From Dactylosporangium fulvum (GTDB taxonomy: Bacteria; Actinomycetota; Actinomycetes; Mycobacteriales; Micromonosporaceae): a stretch of 64,000 nt of DNA. The position numbers and the translations under genes are program-made. The stretch is from the NCBI RefSeq assembly GCF_025137375.1, contig NZ_CP073720.1:8952501-9016500 (forward strand). Reading direction: 5' to 3'. The notes under the pieces are model-generated. The model was not told the origin of the DNA and did no database searches. It worked only from the letters and a program-made list of their open reading frames with translations. This document shows, one piece after another, positions 18,877-26,550 of this stretch; position 1 is the first letter of the stretch, and every line of letters starts with the position of its first letter.

Positions 18877-20387
18877 ATCGCTCGCACCGCCGCGATCGTG
18901 TCGGCCTCCTCCGGACGCTTGTCCTCGCGATACCGCAACACGCGCGCGAACCGCAGCGCCACGCCGCCCGGATAGCGCGGTGACGTCTGCACCCCGTCGA
19001 AGGCGACCTCCACGACCAGCTCGGGCCGCACCTTGACGACCCATTCCGACTCCTCGACCGCCAGCTCGCGCAGCCGCTCGGTCTGCCAGCGCAGCATCGC
19101 GTCGGTCATGCCCTTGAACGTCTTGCCGAGCATGACAAAACCGCCGGTCTCCGGGTCGCGAGCCCCCAGGTGGAGGTTGGACAGCCAGCCCTTGCGGCGG
19201 CCGTGGCCCCACTCGACGGCGAGCACCACCAGGTCGAGCGTGTGCCGGGGCTTGACCTTGACCCAGGCGGCGCCACGGCGGCCGACGTCATAGGGCGCTG
19301 ACGCCGACTTGATCACCAGGCCCTCGTGGCCCTCCCGCACCGCGCGCGCGAACGCGGCGTCGGCGTCCTCCGGCGAGGTCAGGATGGTGCGCCCGACCCG
19401 CAGGTCCGGCGGGACGGCCTGCTCGAGGGCCGTCCACCGCGCGGAGGCCGGCTCGTCGAGAAGGTCGACGCCGTCGAGGTGCAGGATGTCGAAGAAGAAC
19501 GGCCGCAGCACCGACACGCCGTCGCGGCGGGCCGCCCGGCTGGACGTCTCCTGGAACGGGATGGCGCGCCCGGTCTCCTCGTCGACGCCGACCGCCTCGC
19601 CGTCGAGCACGACCGACTCCACCGGCAGCGCCCGCACCGCCTCGACGACACCCGGCACGCGGGCGGTGAGGTCGTCGAGGCTGCGGCTGAACACGCGCAC
19701 GTCGGCGCCGTCGCGGTGGACCTGGATGCGCACCCCGTCGATCTTGATGTCGGCCGCCGCCGGGACGCCCGTGGCGGCGAGGGCCTCCGACGCGCTCTGC
19801 GCGCTCTGCGCGAGCATCGGCGCGAGGGGGCGGCCGACCGTCAGCTGATACCGCTCAAGGGCGGGCGCCCCGCCGATCAGCGCGGAGACGGCGACGGCCT
19901 TCAGGTCGCCGGCCAGGAGCAGGGCGCGGCGAATGGTCGCGGGTGGGAGGCCGGCCGCTCTGGCGAGCGCCTCACCCAGGAGCCCGGCCTGTGCACCCTG
20001 GCGCAGCTCGCCGCTGAGGACGCCGATCAGGAACCGGCGCTCGGGCCCGGTGGCGGCGCCGAACAGCTCCCGGACGAGCTGCTTGCGGGACGCCTGCGAT
20101 CCTTTGCCGGAGAGTGCGGACATCCGCTCGAACGCCAGGTCGACGTCGGCGACGGTGAGGGTGGGCTCGGCCGCGGGCGGGGGCAGGTCACGGAGGCCGG
20201 CATAGCCGACGCCGGTGGTGCGCTGGCGCAGCTCGCCGGAGAGATGAGCGGCACCGGCGGCGATCGTGCGCTCGTCAGCGGTGGCGCCGAGATCACGCAG
20301 CGCCGTGGCGAGAAGGTCGATCTTGACGTTGCGCGCCGAGGCCGCGGCGACTGCATCGGACACCTGCGCCAACTCCAGAAACCGCAT
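18858..20387 (-). CDS. ATP-dependent DNA ligase (LigB-type, 509 aa)
   Basis: Nick-sealing DNA ligase of the ATP-dependent family found beside NAD-dependent LigA in actinobacteria. The N-terminal DNA-binding domain (residues 1 to about 190) includes SRKQLVRELFG and FLIGVLSGELRQGA. The adenylation domain has motif I IKIDGVRIQVH with the AMP-accepting Lys215, then FSRSLDDLTARVP, VVLDGEAVGVD, FFFDILHLDG and GLVIKS. The OB domain has AAWVKVKPRHTLDLVVLAVEWGHGRR and RFARVLRYREDK. Length matches mycobacterial LigB. The ATG at 20385-20387 is chosen because the ligase N-terminus starts there (MRFLELAQVSDAV); the frame is open upstream without family content. Confidence 0.93.
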   Translation of the reverse strand: MRFLELAQVSDAVAAASARNVKIDLLATALRDLGATADERTIAAGAAHLSGELRQRTTGVGYAGLRDLPPPAAEPTLTVADVDLAFERMSALSGKGSQASRKQLVRELFGAATGPERRFLIGVLSGELRQGAQAGLLGEALARAAGLPPATIRRALLLAGDLKAVAVSALIGGAPALERYQLTVGRPLAPMLAQSAQSASEALAATGVPAAADIKIDGVRIQVHRDGADVRVFSRSLDDLTARVPGVVEAVRALPVESVVLDGEAVGVDEETGRAIPFQETSSRAARRDGVSVLRPFFFDILHLDGVDLLDEPASARWTALEQAVPPDLRVGRTILTSPEDADAAFARAVREGHEGLVIKSASAPYDVGRRGAAWVKVKPRHTLDLVVLAVEWGHGRRKGWLSNLHLGARDPETGGFVMLGKTFKGMTDAMLRWQTERLRELAVEESEWVVKVRPELVVEVAFDGVQTSPRYPGGVALRFARVLRYREDKRPEEADTIAAVRAIHRGAR

Positions 20388-20434
20388 ACCCGGATTCTGG
20401 ACCAGGGGTCCGACAAAAACCGGCCGGGAATCGA

Positions 20435-20668
20435 TCAGCGGTACGCCAGACGTACCTGATCGAGGACCCAACCCATCCGGCTGACCGCCGTCTCGGGGTG
20501 TTCGCCGAACTCGTGGGCGACGAGGGCCGCGCAGCCGCGGGGGCCGTGACGCCGGACGCTGATCATGACCGCACGGCGGATGCGGTCCACGCTGACATGC
20601 TCGGAGGACTGTACGTCGGATACGAAGAGCGCCTCGGCACGGACGTGTTCGAGCAGCTGTGGCGTCAT
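20435..20668 (-). CDS. Small conserved actinobacterial protein (77 aa)
   Basis: Soluble small protein of a type found in several actinomycetes, with the stretch GCAALVAHEFGEHPETAVSRM near the C-terminus; function unknown. The ATG at 20666-20668 is used because AAAGGAG lies eight bases upstream; an in-frame start further up is possible. It lies between the DNA ligase (same strand, 47 bp downstream) and the divergent diguanylate cyclase. No metal site or membrane helix is seen. Confidence 0.65.
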   Translation of the reverse strand: MTPQLLEHVRAEALFVSDVQSSEHVSVDRIRRAVMISVRRHGPRGCAALVAHEFGEHPETAVSRMGWVLDQVRLAYR

Positions 20669-20867
20669 GACAATGCTCCTTTCGCCTGTCATCAGCACAC
20701 GCTCCGGCCGGAGCATCACGATGTCCGCCGGGTTGCGGACAGGGTGAGATCAGACGGGTGACGGCCGAACGACACGGGGTGAGACGACGGGTGGAGTGAC
20801 CCCGGACGCACGACAAAAGCCCGACTGGAGGACGGCAAACGCGACTTCATGACGGAAAATAGAACAT

Positions 20868-22355
20868 GTGACTACAGCGAGTGAGAATCGATGGGCGACC
20901 TTCGTCGCACTCGGGCTGCTCACTGCCACCGGCTTCGCGATCATGCAGGTCACCGGCGCCGTGCCGGCGCTGGCCGGTGCCCTCTACACCGGCCTGTCCG
21001 CGCTCACCGCGGCGACCGTGCTCGTCGTCACGCACCGCCGGCGACCGCCCGGCCGGCTCGGCTGGTACCTGCTCGGCGCCGGCCAGATCGCCTACACGAT
21101 CGGTGACGCGCTCCACGCCGTCTCGCGCCCGCCGCACGACGGCCCGGCGTTCCCGAGCGTCGCCGACGCCTTCTACCTCGTGCAGTACCCCCTCCTCGTC
21201 GGTGCCCTCGTGGCCTTCGTGCGGCGCCGGACCCCGGGCCGGCACACCCCGACGCTGATCGACGCCGGCATCATCGCGGTCAGCGTCGGCCTCGTGTCGT
21301 GGGTGTACCTCATCGGCCCGCTGACGGCGGACGAGGGCCTGAGCCCGGCGGCGCGGCTCGTGACCGTCGCCTATCCGGTCGGCGACCTGCTCGTCCTCGT
21401 TCTCGGCCTGCGCATGCTGCTCGGCGGCGGTGCCCGTACACCCTCGTATCTCCTGCTCCTGACGAGCCTCCTGACGATGCTGGGCGCCGACGTCGCCGCC
21501 ACCCTCTCGAGGGCGAACGCATGGTCGTGCTTCCTGTGGCTCGCGACCTACGCGCTGCTCGGCGGCGCCGCGCTGCACCCGTCGATGGACCGGATCGACG
21601 CGCCGGCGTCGGCACACACCACCCGCACGACCGCGGCACGGCTCGCCGTCCTCGCCGGGGCCTCGCTGCTCGCGCCCGCCGTCCTGCTGCTGCGGTACCT
21701 CCAGGGCGACGTCAGCGACGTGCCGGTGATCGCGATCGCCTGCGCCCTGCTGTTCCTGCTCGTCCTGGGGCGGATGGCCGGCATGGTCGCGGCGCAGCAC
21801 CGCATCGCGGTGACCGACGGGCTGACCGGTCTGTCGACGCGCCGCGCGTTCGAGGAGCAGCTGCGCGCCGAGACCGGCCGCCGGCGGCACCGGGGCTTCG
21901 GCGTGGTGCTGCTCGACATCGACCACTTCAAGGCGATCAACGACGAGCACGGGCACGCCGCCGGCGACCGGGTGCTGCGCGACGTGGCCCGCCGCCTGCG
22001 TGCGGCCGCACGGGCGGACGACACGGTGGCGCGATACGGCGGTGAGGAGTTCGCCGTGCTCGCGCCCGACGCCGGGGAGGCGGAGGTGGCCGCCCTGGCC
22101 GAGCGGGTGCGCCGCGTCGTGGCGGGCGGCACGGTCGACGTCGGCGACGGCGTCCACCGCTGCGTCACGGTTTCCGTCGGTACCGCGGTGCTGCCGGACG
22201 ACACGACGGAGCCCGACGAGCTGGTCCAGCTCGCCGACCGGGCGCTCTACGCGGCGAAGCGGGACGGCCGCGACCGGGTCGTCGCCGCGCGGCGCGCCCC
22301 GGCCCGCCCGGTCCACCTACCCCGCTCGCGCCGCTCCGAGTTCGAGGCGGCCTAG
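20868..22355 (+). CDS. Membrane diguanylate cyclase (GGDEF, 495 aa)
   Basis: Makes cyclic di-GMP from two GTP. Residues 1 to about 310 hold a series of hydrophobic helices (about eight), probably an MHYT/7TM-like sensory module of unknown ligand. Residues about 320-480 are a GGDEF domain: DGLTGLSTRRAFEEQL, LLDIDHFKAINDEHGHAAGD, and the intact active-site loop GGEEF at residues 391-395, followed by TVSVGTAVLP. The start is GTG at 20868; an ATG two bases upstream is out of frame. The 3' end overlaps the opposite EAL gene by 39 bp, so a synthase and a putative phosphodiesterase are arranged tail to tail. Confidence 0.9.
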   Translation: MTTASENRWATFVALGLLTATGFAIMQVTGAVPALAGALYTGLSALTAATVLVVTHRRRPPGRLGWYLLGAGQIAYTIGDALHAVSRPPHDGPAFPSVADAFYLVQYPLLVGALVAFVRRRTPGRHTPTLIDAGIIAVSVGLVSWVYLIGPLTADEGLSPAARLVTVAYPVGDLLVLVLGLRMLLGGGARTPSYLLLLTSLLTMLGADVAATLSRANAWSCFLWLATYALLGGAALHPSMDRIDAPASAHTTRTTAARLAVLAGASLLAPAVLLLRYLQGDVSDVPVIAIACALLFLLVLGRMAGMVAAQHRIAVTDGLTGLSTRRAFEEQLRAETGRRRHRGFGVVLLDIDHFKAINDEHGHAAGDRVLRDVARRLRAAARADDTVARYGGEEFAVLAPDAGEAEVAALAERVRRVVAGGTVDVGDGVHRCVTVSVGTAVLPDDTTEPDELVQLADRALYAAKRDGRDRVVAARRAPARPVHLPRSRRSEFEAA

Positions 22356-23837
22356 CATGGCGGCCAGGTCGGCCGGCGGCACCGGACGGGAGAACAGGTA
22401 GCCCTGCGCGTAGGAGCAGCCCAGCGTGCGCAGCGTCGCGGCCTGCGCCTCGGTCTCCACGCCCTCGGCGACGGTCTGGAGCTCCAGGCCGTCGGCGAGC
22501 TGGAGGATCGCCCGCATGAGCGGGGTGTCGACGGCGGTCGCGAGAAACGTCCGGTCGATCTTCAGCACGTCGACCGGCAGGTGGACGAGGTAGGCCAGCG
22601 ACGAGTATCCGGTCCCGAAGTCGTCGATCGCGATCCGCACGCCCTGCCCGCGCAGCACGTCGAGCCGCGCCGTCGACTCGGCGTCGGCGACCAGTGTCGA
22701 CTCGGTGAGCTCGAGCACCAGCGCCGACGGCGGCAGGCCGCTGTCGGCCAGCGCCGCCCGCACCCGGTCGACGAAGTCCGGCTCGCGCAGCTGGTGCGCG
22801 GCCACGTTGACGGTGACGCTGACGCCCTCGCGCTCGTGCCACTCCCGAGCCTCCGCGCACGCGCGGCCCAGGACCCACCAGCCGATCGGCACGATCAGGC
22901 CGGTCGCCTCCGCGACCGGGACGAAGACGCCCGGCGGCACCGGGTCGCCGTCCGGCGGGTTCCAGCGCAGCAGCGCCTCGGCGGCGGTGATCCGGCCGTC
23001 GGCCAGCCGGACCACGGGCTGGTAGTGCAGCGTGAACTCGCCGTCACGCAGCGCCCGGCGCAGGCCGGCGGCCAGTTCCCGGTACCGGTCGGCGGCGGTG
23101 CGCAGCGGCGCGTCGAACCGGACGATCCGGTCCTTCCCGCCGTGTTTCGCCGCGTCGAGTGCCAGGTCCGCGTCGCGCAGCACCTCGGCGGAGGTGCGCT
23201 GCTCCGTGACCGTCACGAGGCCCACGCTGGCGGTGAGATGCACCTGACGGCCGGCCACCTGGTACGCCGGGCGCAGTTGCCCCGCGGCTCGCTCGGCCGC
23301 GCCTTCCGGGGCACCGGCGCGCCAGACCACCGCGAACTCGTCGTCGCCGAGCCGGGCGATGAGGTCGGCGTCCGGCAGCGCGGCCCGCAGCCGGTCCGCC
23401 ACCTGGACCAGCAACGCGTCCCCGGCGGGATGCCCGAGCGCGTCGTTGACCTCCTTGAACCCGTCGAGATCGAGCAGCGCGACGGTGACGCCGGGCCGCA
23501 GGTCGTGCAGATGGGCGGTGAGCAGGGCCCGGTTCGCCAGACCCGTCACCGGATCCCGCGTGGCGCGGTGGCGTAGCTCCTGCTCCAGGCCCTTGCGTCG
23601 GGCGGACGAACGGGCCAGGGAGCGGGCCAGGCGCTGCGACCGGCGCCGGGCGAGGACCACGGCGAGGGCCGCCGCACCGAGTGCCACGGCGCCGGCGTGC
23701 AACGACGAGAACTGCCGGAGCATTGCCGGTACCGCCGCGAAGACTCCCACCGCGAGCACGGCGACGGCGTCGATCAGCAGGCTCGGCCCACCCAGCAGGG
23801 TTGATCTGCGCGGACTGGGGCTCGGCTTGCGACGCAC
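22317..23837 (-). CDS. EAL phosphodiesterase with degenerate GGDEF domain (506 aa)
   Basis: Membrane-anchored c-di-GMP protein. Two hydrophobic helices near the N-terminus are followed by a GGDEF domain (about residues 85-245) whose active-site loop reads RLGDDEF instead of RLGGDEF, which probably abolishes cyclase activity. The EAL domain (about 255-500) is intact: LHYQPVVRLADGRITAAEALLRW, VTVNVAAHQL, LELTEST, IDDFGTGYSSLAYL and LKIDRTF. It should hydrolyse c-di-GMP, with the GGDEF part perhaps binding GTP as a regulator. The start is GTG at 23835-23837. The upstream AT-rich region carries a TACCGAA/TTCGGTA dyad (23852-23874). Confidence 0.9.
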   Translation of the reverse strand: MRRKPSPSPRRSTLLGGPSLLIDAVAVLAVGVFAAVPAMLRQFSSLHAGAVALGAAALAVVLARRRSQRLARSLARSSARRKGLEQELRHRATRDPVTGLANRALLTAHLHDLRPGVTVALLDLDGFKEVNDALGHPAGDALLVQVADRLRAALPDADLIARLGDDEFAVVWRAGAPEGAAERAAGQLRPAYQVAGRQVHLTASVGLVTVTEQRTSAEVLRDADLALDAAKHGGKDRIVRFDAPLRTAADRYRELAAGLRRALRDGEFTLHYQPVVRLADGRITAAEALLRWNPPDGDPVPPGVFVPVAEATGLIVPIGWWVLGRACAEAREWHEREGVSVTVNVAAHQLREPDFVDRVRAALADSGLPPSALVLELTESTLVADAESTARLDVLRGQGVRIAIDDFGTGYSSLAYLVHLPVDVLKIDRTFLATAVDTPLMRAILQLADGLELQTVAEGVETEAQAATLRTLGCSYAQGYLFSRPVPPADLAAMLGRLELGAARAG

Positions 23838-23851
23838 GCCATGATGCTATC

Positions 23852-23874
23852 TACCGAATATCCAATTTTCGGTA
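23852..23874. promoter_or_regulatory. Dyad in the promoter region of the EAL gene
   Basis: TACCGAA (23852-23858) and TTCGGTA (23868-23874) form a 7-bp inverted repeat with a 9-bp AT-rich centre, 15-37 bp upstream of the GTG start. The placement suits an operator overlapping the promoter. No regulator can be named. Confidence 0.4.
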
Positions 23875-23890
23875 CTTAACGGACAACACG

Positions 23891-23927
23891 CGAAAGGCGG
23901 ACTCCCCGGTGGGGAACCCGCCTTTCG
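23891..23927 (-). terminator. Terminator of the DUF7455 gene
   Basis: CGAAAGGCGG at 23891-23900 pairs with CCGCCTTTCG at 23918-23927, with an inner CCCC/GGGG pairing. The hairpin stands 18 bp beyond the stop codon of the small zinc-binding gene. Confidence 0.7.
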
Positions 23928-23944
23928 GCACCGTCTCAGGGCAC

Positions 23945-24175
23945 TCAGCCCTCTGCGCCGCCCCGCCAGTCGAAGCCGGCCTCGACCACGACCTTGTCGG
24001 CGGTCGCCGCGATGCGGTCGGCGTAGCGGTTTGCGTGGTGGCCACAGAAGGACAGCTCACCGGAGGTACCGAAGGTCACCGTCGCCTTGGCGGCGGCGCC
24101 GCAGCTGTCGCACCGCTCCCCCGCCAGCTCGGGGACGACATGAACGGCCGGGCGCGAGATCAGCATCGGGGTCAT
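23945..24175 (-). CDS. DUF7455-type small zinc-binding protein (76 aa)
   Basis: Small soluble protein with RCDSCGAAAKATV followed by SFCGHHANRYAD: a CxxC and a CxHH pair about 20 residues apart, as expected for one structural zinc site. Similar short proteins are widespread in actinobacteria without known function. Start ATG at 24173-24175, six bases after GAGGAG; a GTG just before it is less well spaced. It is monocistronic, flanked by its own terminator and by the long leader of the next, divergent gene. Confidence 0.8.
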   Translation of the reverse strand: MTPMLISRPAVHVVPELAGERCDSCGAAAKATVTFGTSGELSFCGHHANRYADRIAATADKVVVEAGFDWRGGAEG

Positions 24176-24470
24176 CACAGTCTCCTCGAGTCGAATTGGA
24201 GGGGTGCTCGTTGAAATATGGCATTTCCGGGTGTTGCGGCTTACCTGGCTAACACTACGTTCGCCTGATTTGAGCGCCTAGTTCGGAAGCGTTGGGTTTG
24301 GGTCACACTTGGGTTGCCGAGTCTGTCCGTTCGCCTGATGCGTCACCGGGGCACTTCACATACCCGCTCGGCAACGTTTCGACACCAGCCTTCCGGCGGA
24401 CAGCCACTGAGCGCCGGCCGAGCGTGGCGAATCCACTGTGGACAGTCTTTCCGGGACGCGGGCACCCTAA

Positions 24471-24544
24471 CGGCAACTTGCGGCGAACCGCGGGTGTAAC
24501 CCCGGCTGCCGAATCTTGTGGAGGTCCGGATGACACCGCCGGAC
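24471..24544 (+). ncRNA. Structured 5' leader of the GH26-like gene, class unassigned
   Basis: The 418 bp between the DUF7455 gene and the GH26-like gene hold a compact fold. CGGCA (24471-24475) pairs with TGCCG (24507-24511) around two small hairpins, GCGG-CGAA-CCGC (24480-24491) and GGG-TGTAA-CCC (24492-24502), giving a three-way junction. A GTCCGG/CCGGAC hairpin (24524-24544) followed by an A-rich stretch comes next, about 50 bp before the start codon. This looks like a cis-regulatory RNA. Some motifs vaguely recall actinobacterial c-di-AMP (ydaO-type) leaders, but the consensus does not fit well enough to name it. Confidence 0.35.
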
Positions 24545-24593
24545 GAAAAAACCGCTCCACGAGGATTTCGCCGCCACGGAAGGGCCCGTATCG

Positions 24594-26246
24594 ATGATTC
24601 GCCGCCATGCCCGTACATTGATGCCGATCGCCGCACTCGCCATTGGAGCCGGAGTCGGCACCGCCGTCTTCACCGGCAACGCCGGCGCTGAGACGACCGA
24701 CGTCGTCCGCACGGGTGCGGCGGAGGACAGCTACAGCTCGAGCAGCCGCCCGACCTACAACTTCGGCGCCTCGGACACGCTGGTCGCCGGCCGCCAGGGC
24801 GGCGACACGATGGTGACCTACCTGAAGTTCAAGGTCGCCAACCCGGGCACCGGGGTCAAGGTCAAGGGCGCCCAGGTGACCCTGAACCGCGAGTCCCGCG
24901 CCTTCCCCACCTCGATCTCGCTGAGCAAGGTCGCCGACACGGCGTGGACCCAGAAGGGCCTGACCGGCAAGAACAAGCCGAAGGTCGGCGCGGTCGTCAC
25001 CACCGTGAAGCCGAAGAGCGGCGCCACCTCGGTGACGTTCGACGTCAGCTCGGTGGTCAAGGGCGCCGGGACGTACACCTTCGCGGTCACCTCGACCGTC
25101 GCCAACAGCCCGGCCCGGTTCCGCTCCGCGGAGGCGGCCGCCGGCCAGCCGACGCTCGCGCTGACCGTGCTGCGACCGACCTCGACCAAGCCGACCACAC
25201 CGGCGACCAACCCGACGACCACGACCCCGGCGACCCCGACCACGCCGGCGAACCCGTCGACCCCGGCGACCGAGCCGGTCGAGACCACGCCGGCCGACCC
25301 GGGCAACTGCACCGTCGACGCCAAACTGGTGCCGAGCTGCGGCGTGCTGTGGGGCGCGGCCGCCGGCGGCTTCTCCGACGTGCCGCGGGACCAGGCGCTG
25401 AAGACGTTCGAGAGCAAGACCGGCCGGACGTCGACCATCTACCACACATACCACAAGGGTGACGAGCTCTTCCCGACCAAGAGCGAGATCGCCATGACCA
25501 ACGACCCGGCCAACCCGCGCGTGCTGATGCTGAACTGGAAGGTCGCCTACGGAACGAAGTGGGCCAATGTCGCCGCCGGCGACCAGGACGCCCGCATCGA
25601 CCGGCTCTCCAACTACCTGAAGACCAACTACACCAAGAAGTTCTTCATGGTGCTGCACCACGAGCCCGAGAACGACGTGAACCCGGCCGCCGGATCCGGT
25701 ATGACCGCCAAGGACTACGCCGCGATGTTCCGTCACACCGTGCTGCGGATGAAGGCCAACGGAGTGAACAACGCCGTTTTTGTGATCGCCTACATGAACT
25801 ACGAGAAGTGGAACAACACAACGTGGTGGGGCGACCTCTACCCGGGTGACGACGTCGTGGACTGGGTCGGCGTCGACACCTACAACAACGCGCAGCCCGG
25901 CGGTTTCCACTACGGCGACTTCAACTACATGATGAACCGCACCAATGACAAGGCGAAGTTCCCGGGCTGGTACACCTGGGCCACCACCAACCACCCGAGC
26001 AAGCCGATCATGGTCGCCGAGTGGGGCGTGTACGACTCGTCGACGACGGTCGTGGGCAAGAACAAGGCCGACGTGTACGCCACCGTGCTGCCGCAGCTGG
26101 CCAAGATGCCGCAGATCAAGGGCATGGTGTACTTCGAGACCGCACGCGACCAGGCCGGGCGTGACATCCGCATGGACGACACCCCGGAGGCATTCGCCGG
26201 CTTCAAGAAGATCGCCGCCGACCCACGGTTCAACGTCAAGATCTGA
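24594..26246 (+). CDS. Secreted DNRLRE-domain protein with a GH26-like catalytic domain (550 aa)
   Basis: Exported glycoside hydrolase. A signal peptide (residues 1 to about 32, MIRRHARTLMPIAALAIG to GNAGAE) precedes a DNRLRE/CBM96-type beta-sandwich (about 35-190), with YSSSSRPTYNFGASDTL and TYLKFKV typical of that domain. A Thr/Pro linker (about 195-235) leads to a C-terminal domain resembling GH26 mannanases/glucanases: LMLNWKV, FFMVLHHEPEND with the likely acid/base Glu, VDWVGVDTYNN, and PIMVAEWGVYD with the likely nucleophile Glu. GGAAGG precedes the ATG. The polysaccharide substrate is unknown. A long structured leader suggests post-transcriptional control. Confidence 0.85.
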   Translation: MIRRHARTLMPIAALAIGAGVGTAVFTGNAGAETTDVVRTGAAEDSYSSSSRPTYNFGASDTLVAGRQGGDTMVTYLKFKVANPGTGVKVKGAQVTLNRESRAFPTSISLSKVADTAWTQKGLTGKNKPKVGAVVTTVKPKSGATSVTFDVSSVVKGAGTYTFAVTSTVANSPARFRSAEAAAGQPTLALTVLRPTSTKPTTPATNPTTTTPATPTTPANPSTPATEPVETTPADPGNCTVDAKLVPSCGVLWGAAAGGFSDVPRDQALKTFESKTGRTSTIYHTYHKGDELFPTKSEIAMTNDPANPRVLMLNWKVAYGTKWANVAAGDQDARIDRLSNYLKTNYTKKFFMVLHHEPENDVNPAAGSGMTAKDYAAMFRHTVLRMKANGVNNAVFVIAYMNYEKWNNTTWWGDLYPGDDVVDWVGVDTYNNAQPGGFHYGDFNYMMNRTNDKAKFPGWYTWATTNHPSKPIMVAEWGVYDSSTTVVGKNKADVYATVLPQLAKMPQIKGMVYFETARDQAGRDIRMDDTPEAFAGFKKIAADPRFNVKI

Positions 26247-26269
26247 ACACCCGGTTCCCCCCGGTGAGT

Positions 26270-26302
26270 GAAGGCCGTCTGGGCAAGTCCCAGGCGGCCT
26301 TC
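26270..26302 (+). terminator. Terminator of the GH26-like gene
   Basis: GAAGGCCGTCTGGG (26270-26283) pairs with CCCAGGCGGCCTTC (26289-26302), a 14-bp stem with one G-T pair and a 5-nt loop, 24 bp after the stop codon. Confidence 0.78.
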
Positions 26303-26338
26303 GCCATTCCCTCTTCCGCCACCCCCGCCCCTTATTGC

Positions 26339-26413
26339 CGCGATCTTGGAGTTGTGGTCCCGTCTTTATCCGTATAAATCCGACAAATTAGGGACCACAA
26401 CTCCAAGATCGCG
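26339..26413. repeat. 23-bp perfect inverted repeat, REP-like
   Basis: Arms at 26339-26361 and 26391-26413 are exact reverse complements over 23 bp (core GATCTTGGAGTTGTGGTCCC), around a 29-bp AT-rich loop. The rest of the neighbourhood is GC-rich. It does not code. It sits in the 304-bp gap between the GH26-like and subtilisin-like genes after a separate terminator, so a second terminator is not needed there. It looks like a dispersed palindromic repeat. Confidence 0.65.
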
Positions 26414-26550
26414 CGAGTAGGGGGCGGGTGGGCGCGGCAACTGCGCTGCTACCGCACGAGTCCTGGGGCAGCCACCCACGGGCCGGAACCTTATTCGTGC
26501 AAGGCAAGCACGCAATCAGAATGCCAGCTACCGCAAGGGATGCAGACATA

